DNA of 64,000 bases from Hirsutella rhossiliensis (lineage: Eukaryota > Ascomycota > Sordariomycetes > Hypocreales > Ophiocordycipitaceae), in contig NW_025408667.1 in NCBI RefSeq assembly GCF_020360975.1, forward strand, positions 9,362,001-9,426,000. The letters run 5' to 3'. This document shows positions 1-10,450 of this stretch, piece after piece (position 1 is the first letter of the stretch; each line of letters begins with the position of its first letter). The translations under genes were made by a program, and so were the position numbers. The notes below the pieces were generated by a model. The model was not told the DNA's origin. It saw only the letters and a list, made by a program, of their open reading frames with translations, and did not search any database.

Positions 1-1235
1 CTAAGCTTAGTTACCTCTTTAAGGTATAGCGTTCTCTTAAAAGATAATCGTTATATCCTTACTTAGGAGTTTCTATACTACTACTACTTCTCCCTTACTT
101 TAAAGGTATTAGTTAATTACCTATACTATTTCCTTTAGTCCGCGCTATTTAAGGGAGGCGTTAATTAAGTCTTACTAAACTATAAGCTACTACTTATACT
201 AGTTTAGGACTTACTTTTCTTTAACTATATACCCTCTACCTAAGGCCGCTACTATAGCGGCTTAGGTTTAAAGCTAAGGTATTAGCTAAAGAAGAAGGCC
301 TTACTTAAGGGCCTTTAAGACTATATTTTTAATAACGGACTTAATACTACTTAAGGTTAAGCTTAGCGGTATTATTACCCTTACCTTAGTAGCTAAGAGC
401 CTTTATATAATCTTTTAAATAAAGTTATAAGCGACTCCTTATATATATTTAGTAATACTAGCCTTTACTTTATTCTTAGTAATTAGCTTAAAATCGCATT
501 AGTTTAGTCCTAGGCCTATTATATTACTATATTGTTCCTATAATTAAAAAATTTCCGTTTAGCGGTCGCTTACGTTATTAACTACTATTAGGTCGCCCCC
601 CGTCCTACCCTTATCCTAGGGCTAATAAGCTATCCTTATAAGGGGGTAACTAAGTATAAAGAATTAAATAAGAATATTTATTTTAATTTTAGCGCGCTAT
701 AGCTAGCTTAGGACCGCTGCAAGGCCTTATAAGAGCGTTTTTTTTATTAAGATACTTATAGTTATATAAAATTTCTTTAATACTCCTTACTTTATAAATA
801 TCTCTTAAATTAAAACTAAGCTAAAGATACTTACTTAGATAGTAATTACCTAAGCTATTAAAGTAGCTTAGTAAGCTAAGCGTTAACTAGATATTGTTTT
901 TACTCTTACTATATCTATATATCTTATTATCTATTACGTTACGCTTTAATCTTACTTATACCTTTTATTTCTTATCTTTAGTCCTTAATCTCTTTATATA
1001 TATATATTACTGCCTCTATAACTATATTACTTATATAGTACTTTAAGTAGTTTCTCCTTTATAAGGTAACTTCGTCGTATAGTAATAACCTTAATCTCTA
1101 TTAATATCTTATATTTCTCCTATATTTAAATAACTTATTAGTCTTTCTTTTTATCCCCGTAGTATAGAGGCTCTAGCTTTATATCCTTATACCTAAACAT
1201 TTTATTTATGACTTATCTTACATCTTCGCTTTTTC
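1..1235. repeat. RIP-saturated repeat DNA, unidentified
   Basis: CpA and TpG are almost absent and TpA is abundant, while CpG remains. This is the signature of repeat-induced point mutation. No ATG-initiated frame of any length survives. I could not recognise a transposon domain on either strand. The few TpG left are mostly in TGC. Composition returns to normal between about 1205 and 1330. Confidence 0.8.
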
Positions 1236-1879
1236 GTCTAACTACTCTCGCATGCTAACACCTTGCTTCTTCTAAGTACCCTAGAGTGCTTCCGACGCCT
1301 AATAATTAATAGATAAGTGAGTGAATTTGCCATCGAGATCGAGGCTCTATTAGATCTATAATATCACCGACGACTACTTTGGGTATGTATTTGCAGCCGT
1401 CGACATCTTCTCAGGCGCTATAGTAAACTATTAAGAGTTTGTCTGACGCCGAAATCTAGCTCAATGTTCAAGCCGCTGCCTCTAGAGATGAACAAACCTG
1501 TTACTAGGAGCACCCGAGCCTTGTATGATTCCGGAATGTTGTTGTTCAATGAAATTCGTATGGTCCTCGCACTTTCACTTTAGGGGGCTATCGTTACTCC
1601 CTTGAAGGGATCTACGTTTTCGGCGCCTTGTCGAGCGTTTTCATGTCTACGCTTCAACAAACGCTCGGGAAAGACCGAAGGCCAAAAGCCACATATCTCT
1701 ATGGGGTCTCTTCCATTCTCCCCGCTTGACTGAGGCACTGAAGGGTTGAAATCCCGACAGGTCAACGCCGCCAGCCAGCAAAGCACGCAAACCAAGGTTA
1801 AGAGGCTCAATGCGAAGCGAGCAAAAATTGTTCGAGCCTCATCAGCTTGACTTTGTCCCAATTTGGCGACCATGCCTGA
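1236..1879. other. Transition and spacer, no supported gene
   Basis: CpA/TpG content rises to normal across this stretch. Open frames here lie antisense to the decayed gene that follows and show no convincing domain. I see no gene that can be supported. Confidence 0.5.
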
Positions 1880-2275
1880 ATGTGCGTCGGCTTTTGCTTT
1901 TCCGTTGATGACCTCTTTGCCGCCCTCAAACTCGTCCGCACCGTCATCAACACCCTGCGTGAGGCATCGGTGTCGGGCGCCACGTTTTGCGAGCTTCTCC
2001 AAGAGCTGCTCATCCTGATAACGACGCTGGCGTACGTCACACGCCTCGACTTCGATAATGGAAGGCGCCCGGAGAAAATTGCGCTGCGACAGGCCGCGGG
2101 GCAATCCCGACGGACCATCGATGAGTTCTGGATTAAGATGGCCGAGTACCAACCTAATCTGTTATAGGCCGAGACGAGATACCGCTCTCGAGATTCAGGT
2201 CTCACAATAAAATGGGCCTTCTATAGGAAGGACGAGTTGGAGCATTTTAAGGTAGACTTAGACGGCGAACTCTAG
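1880..2275 (+). pseudogene. Decayed N-terminal domain of a fungal STAND/NLR-like protein
   Basis: The frame opens at ATG 1880 with a segment reading FSVDDLFAALKLVRTVI, then continues through RQAAGQSRRTIDEFW and KMAEYQPNL. This matches the common fungal N-terminal domain (PigL_N-like) found at the head of STAND proteins and many unnamed proteins: a helix, a variable part, then an R-Q-A-A....T-I-D-x-F-W helix. An in-frame TAG at 2165-2167 interrupts it. The same frame continues afterwards with IKWAFYRKDELEHFKVDL, the next conserved block of the family (IKWA...KKED...F), and ends at TAG 2273-2275. Both TAGs could come from CAG by C-to-T change, as in RIP. The NACHT or repeat part expected downstream is missing. 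The domain assignment is recognition by eye; pseudogene status is clear from the internal stop unless an unseen intron removes it. Confidence 0.6.
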
Positions 2276-2872
2276 GACTCGCGAATGTTGGACGATAGAC
2301 GAGATGCTTAAAATAAAGAGTTCTCTGAAACTGCGCAGCTCTAAGCGGAGTGCGTATAGATAAAGAATAGGAACGCCGCAGGAGGAGAGAGCAATAAGCC
2401 ACAACTGCCTACCGAGCCTTACATTACAGCGTGAGGTAGTAAAGGGGAAAACTGCCCGAACGGGAGCCTAAGGGCGCAGAATCCTATTAGGCTATTGGCT
2501 AGATTCCGCGAACCCTAAAAAATCTGGTTTTGAAGGAATGCTAGCGTCTCTGTGGATAGATGCGCTTTGATCCACAGATATAACGCGGTCTCGCAGTGAC
2601 TTAAGAGAGGTCGGCGAGGTGCTCGGCCAGCGTATATGTACTCAGAGGCAGGTCCTCGAATGGTCTGCCGAAGAACTCCGGCTGTGGACTCGCTGCTCTG
2701 CACCTGGGGTTGCCGAGGAGAGAAGATTCCACGGCCAAATGTCGGCCTCGCGCGAAAGTGGAATGCTGGCGGACAGGACGAAGGTCGGAAAACGGTGGGT
2801 CGGACAGTTGCAAGCGAAAGAACTCCGGCCTCTCGCACCAACGCGTGCTGGGAGTCCGCAATTCTCGACAAA
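2276..2872. other. Spacer upstream of secreted-protein gene
   Basis: Normal composition. Overlapping open frames occur on both strands between about 2515 and 2961, but they overlap each other and show no domain, signal peptide or conserved motif. I read this as intergenic or decayed sequence plus the upstream region of the gene at 3001. Confidence 0.45.
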
Positions 2873-2878
2873 TATAAG
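2873..2878 (+). promoter_or_regulatory. Possible TATA element
   Basis: A TATAAG hexamer lies about 125 bp before the ATG at 3001. The intervening leader is C/T-rich near its end. Position and composition fit a fungal core promoter, but no start site can be seen directly. Confidence 0.35.
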
Positions 2879-3000
2879 ATTCGATGAATCCGCTGTCGTT
2901 TGAAATATCTTCCCGCTATCATCCAGCACCTAGCACCCAGAGCTTGAACCTTGTTCCCCACCTCCTTTAGTCAACATCCCTCGTCAGAAAACCTGCAAAA

Positions 3001-3531
3001 ATGAAGGCTCAGGCTATTGCAACGGTCATCGTGGCGCTTGCCGGCAACAGCATCGCTCTTCCTAAGATGGGTGATATTTCCCTCGAGGAGATGGGCCTCG
3101 AGAAGCGAGCAGTCAGCGCCGCTACGTGCCTCAGGAGTCTGTGCTGCCCCAACAGGAAGCGCGACCTCCAGGAACACCAGAAGGCGCAGAGCCCCCAGAA
3201 GGGGCAGGCTATGTCGAGCGAGCAGCAGGCTCAATGCTTGATTTGCTGGAGTTTCGGCGTCTGCGACCGCGAGAGCACTCAGCGCGAGGGCGAGACCGGC
3301 AGGGTTACTGTCGAGGTCACAAACAATATTCAAAACCAGGCCTCCAACAATGAAAACCCTGGAGGCTTCTGGGTCCGTCGACGTGGCCGCGACTACTGGA
3401 TTGACCAAAACGGCTCGTACTGGGAGTGGAAAGGCGGCGATGACGACGGCGGTTCCGGGAACTGGCGCATGGGCGGCCACGGTACCCTCACGAACGACGG
3501 GGACCGCTGGAATTACGTGTTTGAAGATTAG
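3001..3531 (+). CDS. Small secreted cysteine-containing protein, effector candidate
   Basis: A 176-residue single-exon frame begins with ATG in an A-rich context. Residues 1-20 form a signal peptide (MKAQ, then an Ala/Val/Ile/Leu core ending near NSIAL). A dibasic Lys35-Arg36 after Leu-Glu is a likely Kex2 site, so a propeptide of about 15 residues may be removed. Six cysteines follow at 43, 48, 49, 79, 82 and 88. The C-terminal half (about 121-176) has no cysteine and is rich in Gly, Trp, Asp and Asn, with repeated W-containing turns. I recognise no named family. Size, secretion signal, Kex2 site, even cysteine number and location in a small island between RIP'd repeats all fit a candidate effector or secreted peptide; that role is inference. 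The sequence is free of RIP: TpG and CpA are normal and there are no internal stops. Confidence 0.7.
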   Translation: MKAQAIATVIVALAGNSIALPKMGDISLEEMGLEKRAVSAATCLRSLCCPNRKRDLQEHQKAQSPQKGQAMSSEQQAQCLICWSFGVCDRESTQREGETGRVTVEVTNNIQNQASNNENPGGFWVRRRGRDYWIDQNGSYWEWKGGDDDGGSGNWRMGGHGTLTNDGDRWNYVFED

Positions 3532-3950
3532 ATTCGAGATTGAGACGATCTCTTAGATTCCTTAGCCGTCGAGACTGCGGTAGGAGAGCGGGTAGGAAAG
3601 GGTTAGTAGGCGAGGGATTCAACCCAACGAGGGGTTTAATACACCGTTCAGGATTTAGGAACTTCTAGATCTATAAACTCACCAAGTCTAGCAATGCATG
3701 GATACTGCAAAAAGGCGGATGGCTTGCCATGCAAGGTGGCTATAGCGTACGAAGAGGTAGGCCCGTGAGAGGCAAACCCGTGTTATGTGCATCGCGTGTT
3801 GATTGAAGATAAAGAACTAAAGGACATGAAATGCTCCGTGCCTGGCAGTTCTCTCCTCGCTACTTGACTGATTACCCGACTCTCTGCCCGTTTGGCGGTT
3901 CAACCGGCTGCCCGACCGGCTGCTCGCCCGGCCTCTACCTCTTCCTCTGC
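3532..3950. other. Downstream spacer of secreted-protein gene
   Basis: Normal-composition sequence with no convincing open frame. Near 3890-3945 there is a C-rich stretch with repeated ACCGGCTGC-like words just before RIP'd DNA begins. It probably includes the 3' UTR of the upstream gene; no terminator can be defined. Confidence 0.4.
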
Positions 3951-4479
3951 CTAAGCTTAAAATAGTTACCAGTCTCTTTTTTTATATTATTACTCGCTTA
4001 TAGCCTCTAGGGCCATAGCGAGGCCAATAAGGGCCTAGGCACCTATTAGCAGTCCTAGCTAGCTATAGAGCCTAGAGGCTTATAACTAATTAGGGAAAGG
4101 GTAGCTATAATAGTAAAGATAAAGGAAAGGTTAGTCTAGTTCCTCCCGCGCGGTGATTTCCCCCCCTAAGGGCCTAAGGGCCCCTAGGTTACTCCTTTTC
4201 GAGCTACTTAGCCGTTGCTATCTCTATTTTAGCTAAGAGGGTTAAAAGGGCTTCCCTTTCTTCCTTAGAGCTATAAAGAAAAGGTAAGCTAAGGGCCTCC
4301 TTCTATCTTTTAGAAGTTAAGTAAAGGACCTCTCTTTCCCTCCTTTAGTTTAGGCACCTTAAGTTAAGGTACCTAGCTATATACCTTCCTTAGCTATAGT
4401 AGTAGTTATCTCGGTCTACCTTATTAATCCTTTTTAAGAAGGAAAATAAGAAGTTAGCCTTAAAGAGGAGCTAGTAAAA

Positions 4480-5402
4480 GGCTAAAAGGGTTAGCCTAAG
4501 CCTTATTATAAGGTCCTTCTCTCTTAGTAAGATCGTATATCTAAGGAAGTCTACTTCCTATATATAGAACTTACTTTTCTTTAGTTTAACTAGTAACTAT
4601 ATATTTTAAAGTACGTAGAGTACCTTATAGATATATTCCTTATATTCTTCTAGGGTATCTAAGAAGATTAGGATATTATCTAGGTATACTACTATAAAGA
4701 TATCTAAGTATTCGCGTAGGATATTATTAATTATCTATTAGAAGGTAGCTAGTATATTTATAAGTCTAAATAGTATTACTAGATATTTAAATAGTTTAAA
4801 TTTCGTTTTAAAGGCTATTATTTATTCGTATCCCTTTTTTATACGTATTAAGTTATAAGCGCCTTTAAGGTTAATGGCTATAAACTATTTTTTACTATAT
4901 AGTCGATCTTATAGTTCTAATATAAGTAGTAATAGTATTCGGTCTTTTATTATAATATCGTTTAAGCGTCTATAGTTAATAACTAGTTATAGCTTACTGT
5001 TTTTCTTTAAAATAAATATAACTAGGTAGCTTACTTTAGATATTAACGTTTATATATATCCCTTTTATAGATTCTCGTTAAGGTAGTCGTATAGCGTTTA
5101 TAGTTGCTTTTTATTTAGGTTATAGATCTTATAGAACGTTAGCGTTATTCTATCCTTAAGATAAATTTTATAGTCTTATTAGCTATATTTAGGTAACCCT
5201 ATCTTAAGTTCTTCTTTAAAGAGTTTATTATATTTCCGGTATTCTTAGGGGATGTTCTTTATTTTATCTTATAGGCTTTATTCTTTCTTTTAAGAGCTAG
5301 TTTCTCTTAACTTAAGCTCTTTATTAATTTATTTAAGGTCTTTCCTTAGAGTAGCAATAACTTTTTAGATCTTTATATTATATCCTTTATTCTATTTATA
5401 TT
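4480..5402 (-). pseudogene. Gypsy reverse transcriptase, RIP-inactivated
   Basis: Reading right to left, the minus strand gives recognisable gypsy reverse transcriptase blocks: KGYI followed by a VIF.KKN block, then VINYRRLND and TFAINLKGAYN-like segments, and at 4686-4675 Y-L-D-N followed by ILIF. The catalytic Y-x-D-D has become Y-L-D-N, as expected if GATGAT changed to GATAAT by TpG-to-TpA RIP. Further blocks (LLVKLKKSKFY, then VDFLRYTI) follow in the usual order. There are many in-frame TAA/TAG codons. The upstream part of this domain is cut off by the insertion at 5403. Confidence 0.75.
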
Positions 5403-5579
5403 TATAAGGGCTTTTGCCCTATATAGGCCTAGACTAGGGTCTAGGCTAAGTCTATATATAAGCGGCCTCCGCGCCTATATAGGCTAGGCCTATACTTCTC
5501 TTCCTTTTCCCCCTTATAGATTACTAACCTTCTTTTAATAAACCATACCTAAGCTTATACCTCTACTTACTCCGTAATA
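5403..5579 (+). repeat. 5' LTR of the nested element
   Basis: 177 bp. It differs from the 3' LTR by about a dozen changes, all apparently C/T or A/G transitions and mostly in the last 45 bp. It includes short internal palindromic words such as AGGGCTTTTGCCCT. Confidence 0.85.
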
Positions 5580-5829
5580 GTATAATCTACCCTTTATTTT
5601 ACCCTCTTTATATCCCTATATATAGAATAGCTATTTTTAGCTGCCTTTAAAGCCAACGTTTAATTACCTAGTCTAGTTAAACCGCCCGCGCTAGTATATA
5701 CGCACGCGAAATATCCGTACTCCTATAGTCGTAAAATTAAGGCAAACGTAATACTTAGTTCGCCTAGGCAATCGAGAGCCTCTTATAATAGTAGGGCTCC
5801 GCACGACTAAGAGCGGTACTACCGTACCT

Positions 5830-6560
5830 TAGTAAGTTCGACGGCTCCTCTATAGAGCTCGAGCTATAGCTACTTTATATAGAAGCGAAGCTCTATACTA
5901 ATAGCGCCGTAATAAGGGATATCCGCGCTTAATTCGACTATCTTTACGCGAGCCTATCCCTACGCTTATAAAGGTATCTCTTACCGTTTACGCGTATTAG
6001 TATAAACGGACTAGCTAACCTCCTCGTAAAGCTCCGTACTAATTACGGCGAACCTAACGTAGCTAAGTTAGTAGGCTAGGAGCTTATAACGCTCCGTTAA
6101 AAGCAAAGTAAAGCTATTCCGGCCTACCTCGTACGGTTCGAAGAGGTACTTTATTAAGTAGACGTATATAGCTAGCCTAACGCGGTAAAGTATAATTGCC
6201 TTATTACGAGCTTAAATTCGGATTAACGTACCCGTCTAAGCGAAAGGTCTATACTACTAGATATATATACCGATCTCGTCCGCCTTCTTCGCGAGCTTAG
6301 TAGCATTAAGTTTCTTTTTTCGTCTTCTTCTATAGTATAAGAAGAGGATAACGCTAGTAATACTATAGATATCTCTATCTCTGCTTTAAGGACTAAGGAT
6401 AGAAAGAGGTAGCGATAGGAGGGTCGATATATAGGCTATAGTAGTAAATCCTATTAGTTTTTAAAGTACCCGCGCTAAGAGGCGCGGGTAAACGCACTTT
6501 AAGTAGTAGAGGGGCGCACGCGCTAGGACGGAAAGGAGGTTAGGTTCGACGATAGCGACT
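5830..6560 (+). pseudogene. Gag-like protein of the nested element, RIP-inactivated
   Basis: The frame starting with KFDGSS at 5834 reads through segments such as ELEL.LLYIEAKL, FDYLYASLS, LVKLRTNYGEPN and AYLVRFEEVLY.VDVYS, broken by TAG/TAA codons at positions that fit former CAG/CAA or TGG. The pattern (KFDG..., a helical core, then F-x-x-x-L/V..A..Y) matches retrotransposon Gag. A basic stretch and an acidic Asp/Ser stretch follow up to about 6560. I could not confirm a zinc knuckle. Confidence 0.55.
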
Positions 6561-7098
6561 CTAGCGACGAGTAATCTTAGTAACGCCTCTACGGGCTTTA
6601 TCGGCGTCCCCTCGTATACGGCAGCAGCTGCTATACGGACGGGACGTATGCCTATAGCGACCGAAAGGGCGGCTAAGATATAGGAAGGCCGCTAATATAA
6701 TATAACTATAGCGAAAGGGAGTGCCCGTATAGCCCTATATAGGAGGGAGCGGAGCCTTATATACCGGAGTACCGTCCCCTACGTTACGGTACTAGGAGCT
6801 ACTACCGTGCGCCGATATAAGGGGGGCGGGATACTATAAGCTTACCGAAGCTAGCTACGCGCTATTCTATATACCTCCGCTCCTTAGCTAAAAGTACTAA
6901 AGCCCGACTCTTAGGGCGCGGCCCCTACTAATAATATAGTCTATCCGAGAAGCTCGCTTAGGAGGGTATTATATATTATTTACTAACGTTTTTTCCGCGA
7001 CTAAGCGTACGTAGTCCGCGTAAGGGTTCCGTCCCCTTAGGCGCGGTATCGGGTATTATTTAGAGGCGCGCCTCTTTAAAAGCTAGGTAGGGGTATAA

Positions 7099-7275
7099 TA
7101 TAAGGGCTTTTGCCCTATATAGGCCTAGACTAAGGTCTAGGCTAAGTCTATATATAAGCGGCCTCCGCGCCTATATAGGCTAGGCCTATACTTCTCTTCC
7201 TTTTCCCCCTTATAGATTACTAACCTTCTTTTAACGGACCGTACTTAAGCCTACGCCTTTACCTACTCTATAATA
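7099..7275 (+). repeat. 3' LTR of the nested element
   Basis: 177 bp, same length as the 5' LTR. Followed directly by the ATATT duplication at 7276-7280, after which the interrupted gypsy element resumes. Confidence 0.85.
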
Positions 7276-7280
7276 ATATT

Positions 7281-7780
7281 AGATGCTAGGTTATATAGCC
7301 GTATTAGTTAGTACGTAGGTCTTATTAGTCGATTTTATTATATCCGCTAGTTCGGTTACTATTTTTATTTATATCGCTAAAGCCTATAATAATTTACTTA
7401 AACGGTTATCCCTTTTATCCTATTTAGTAGCTAAATTATGATAAAATTTTACTTTCTTTTAAATCTACTAGTCCTAGAAACTTACGTCTTTATTCTAATA
7501 TAGCTATCTAGTTCTCTAGTTAATTAATAGGTTGCTCTCCTAAAGCTATAGAAGCCTTAATATAAGGTTGTATTTTCTAATATCTATAATATCGAAGTTA
7601 ACTTATTTATCGTAGCCCTAAATATTAATATCGAGGTAATTAATCTCTATATTAATAATTCTATTATTATAGTTAAAGGCCTCTCCTTCGATATTTATAA
7701 GTTTATATAGATCTTTCTTATATCTTTATATAAGTTAATAACGATTAATAACTTTAAGTAAAACGTAATTACCTATTATA
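7281..7780 (-). pseudogene. Gypsy aspartic protease region, RIP-inactivated
   Basis: On the minus strand, about 7615-7470, the translation contains VNFDIIDIRKYNLIL, then ESNLLIN and NKDVSF. This matches the C-terminal block of gypsy proteases (x-F-x-V-x-D-I-x-x-Y-D-L-I-L-G-x-P-W-L followed by N-P-x-I-N-W), with Gly, Trp and Gln codons converted to Arg or stops. The catalytic D-S-G block upstream could not be located with confidence. Confidence 0.6.
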
Positions 7781-9249
7781 CTATAGTCTAAAAGTATATA
7801 TATATAATATCCCGCGATTTAAATATCTAATACTATTTAGTCGCTATAGCTTACCGTTACTATATATAGGGTCCTTAGATCTTATTATATTATACTAGTT
7901 TATAGCCCTTTTATAGATAGCGTACCTTATTTTTTACTTAGTCCTTATTCGTTTTATTTAGGTATTCTTCTTCGATTTATTATTAATATTGTTTCTTTAT
8001 ATTTTTATCGCGTAGTATTATATTAGGGCTTAAGAGACTAATATCTTATAGCTAATTAAAGATTTCTTATTTCTTAACGCTATATCGTTTATATTATATT
8101 ACTTTATAGTTAATTATATACTATACTTCGTAATTCTATTTATTTTTATACTAAAGGTTAAGTTTTCGTTTTATATTTTTCTATTTTATATATAGTATTT
8201 TTATATCGATTCTCCCTTAGTCGAATATAGCTTATAGCCTTTATATATATTACTAATAATCTTTTAGTATACTATTATATTATTTATACTATACTTATGC
8301 TTTTTTATATTTATAAATTCTATAGTTTAGGTATATATATTTATTATAATCTTCTTTATCGTATTTAACTTATTATATAAGTCTTTAAAAGATTAAGGGT
8401 TTAGATATCTTAGAGTAAGTAGCGTTATACTATTCTTTTATTTTAGTATATTTATAGATTTTATATATCTTTAAAAGATATCTCGTTAATAAACTATAAT
8501 TATCGCGGTATTTAAGTAGCGTGCTATAATCGGGTTCTAATAATATAACTTAGTCGTTTAGGTAGCGTTAATCGATTTTCTAGTAGTTTAGTTCTATACT
8601 TAAGTAGGGTTTTAAAAGTACTTATCCCTCGAACCTAACTAAGAAGGCGTTATATCGTGCCTTTATCTAAAAGTATATTATATAATCTAGGTCGACGTAT
8701 AATATCTATAAAATATACTTATAGTACTTATAAGTAAGTAGTATTTATAGATCGTCTTTAAATTCTCCTTATAGTTACTATTCTCGTTATAGAGCTATAA
8801 AGGTATTAACTATAGCGATAGCTATAGTATAGTCTCCTTTACGTAGTACCGGTTAATATCGAATTAATATAGCTTATTAGTTTTCTATAAGATTTAAGGT
8901 GTCTATTAAGTTCTAATTTTAAGTATTTCTTTAAATTCTTCGAAGTATAAAGCGTATTCTCTAATTATAGCGTTTTCCCTTAGTAGTAAGGGTAGTAGTA
9001 TAAGTTTATTCTTATCTTCCGTTTCTCTAAGTATTTCTTATTCTTTAGAGCTTATATCGTTAATACTTTATTATTCCTCTTTAAGTTACTATCTAAGTTT
9101 CGTAAGTATAAGGGCTATATTTATATCTTCTTTATTATATTATTTATAAACTACTTATCGTTATTATTAATTTTTATTTTATATATCCTCTTAGAATCGT
9201 TTACCGTTCTTCCTAATTTAGTCTTAAGAGACTCCTTTAAGATAGGGGT

Positions 9250-10400
9250 ATTCTAGTTCTACGAATTTAACTTATTTCTATATTTTAGGATCCCTTTATT
9301 ATATTATTATAAGGGTCTTCTTTAGTAGCTTTAAGAACTATCTAGGACCGTTCTTATTACTCAAGTATACTATATATTTATCGTTATAGTATATAGTCTA
9401 ACTAAGGAGTTTATACTTTAGTTCCTATCTATTAGTAGCGTTTAGGTATTTCTTACCTTCTAAAGCTAGTGCTTAATAGGTTTTCTTCTCCTTATAAGGT
9501 TATCTATATTCTTTAAAGTAATATTTAAGTTTCCTATAGTTAAAATACTTTCCTTTACTTTTCTATATTATATCTAGATCTATCCTACCTAGGTTAGTTA
9601 TATAAGCGTAGGTAATAGGAGTTTCGCGCTTTTTTTTATAGTTAGCGTATTAGTTAAAGTTATTTTTATAGGAAGGGTTTTAGTTTTATCTTCCTTATTT
9701 CTTTTCTTAGCGTCGCGTATACTATCTATCGTTAATTCGTACTACTATAGTAATATAGTCCGAGAGGTTATTAGGTCGATTTTCCTTATAGAGCTCGTCC
9801 TTAACTTTTTCTTTAAGCCTATTATAAAATCGTAATATAACAGGTTCGTTATCTTAATTAAGCTTTAAGGTAACTTAATAGAACTTTATAGTATAATTTA
9901 ATACTAAGATCCTTTATTAAAGTTCTTAAAGTTTCTATTTAGCTTCTTATTCTTCGTTAGTTATCCTAAATACCTTAGTAATAGCTTCTTTAAATCCTTA
10001 GAAACTAGTAAAGACTTTATCTATCTTATTATCTCGTCGCGCTAGTTAGTTATCGAGAAAGTCCTTTATAATAGGTCTAAACTAAGTAAGTACCGTTCTA
10101 GATAAATAATTTCCTATATAGAGTACCTTTTCGACTAGGTCTAAGAGTTTAGTAAGGTAAAACCGGTAATAAGCCTTAAGTTAGGTAAGAAAGTCTTAAA
10201 GCGTACTATAAGTACTATCGAATAGTCCTAGCTATTTTAGTTTAACTACTTCTCTAAGGTCCCTAACTTATCTATTACCTCTTTTATTCCTAAGTAACTA
10301 TACCTTATATTAAAGGGTAATAATCTCGCGTATTATATCCTAAGGCGATATAGTAGCTTTAGAGTTAGTTAATCTAGTTTACTATATAGGTATATTAATA
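9250..10400 (-). pseudogene. Gypsy Gag, RIP-inactivated
   Basis: Minus-strand frames give segments such as FRDPILRLNYTIKFY, NEPVILRFYNRLKEKVKDELY and RPNNLSDYITMVVRIDD. These resemble the Gag of fungal gypsy elements (L-x-Q...F..RF..LK..VKDEL...RP..L...I..A..ID). A Lys-rich region follows. The region 7780-9250, between Gag and protease, is RIP'd and not resolved further. Confidence 0.5.
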
Positions 10401-10450
10401 GTTACGATATTACTTAAAGTAACGCGGTATTATACTAAATAAGAGCTTTT

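Larger units (their letters stand above)
5403..7275 (+). mobile_element. Nested gag-only LTR retrotransposon (non-autonomous), RIP'd
   Basis: Two direct repeats of exactly 177 bp (5403-5579 and 7099-7275) bound a 1,519-bp interior. The 5-bp sequence ATATT occurs immediately outside both ends (5398-5402 and 7276-7280), a target-site duplication. LTRs begin TATAAG and end in ATA; RIP would give these from canonical TG and CA ends. A purine-rich tract (AGGTAGGGG) lies just before the 3' LTR. The interior shows only a Gag-like frame; there is no room for and no trace of protease, reverse transcriptase or integrase. It lies inside the minus-strand gypsy element, so it is younger than that insertion, yet it is itself fully RIP'd. 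Confidence 0.85.
3951..10450 (-). mobile_element. RIP'd Ty3/gypsy LTR retrotransposon (outer element)
   Basis: The minus strand carries the order gag (about 10400 to 9250), aspartic protease (about 7720-7450) and reverse transcriptase (about 7280, then 5402-4480), as in Ty3/gypsy elements. All parts are riddled with TAA/TAG stops and lack CpA/TpG. A second LTR element (5403-7275) is inserted between protease and reverse transcriptase and splits it. I could not find an integrase or matching LTRs, so both ends are approximate and the element may be truncated. Confidence 0.7.

Noticed and set aside
1580..2152. 190-codon minus-strand frame
   Set aside because: It is largely antisense to the STAND-type domain on the plus strand, whose match to a known family is much better. 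Its hydrophobic segment is not enough to support a gene.
2515..2961. Overlapping open frames on both strands upstream of the secreted-protein gene
   Set aside because: They overlap one another, lack domains or signal peptides, and cover the probable promoter.
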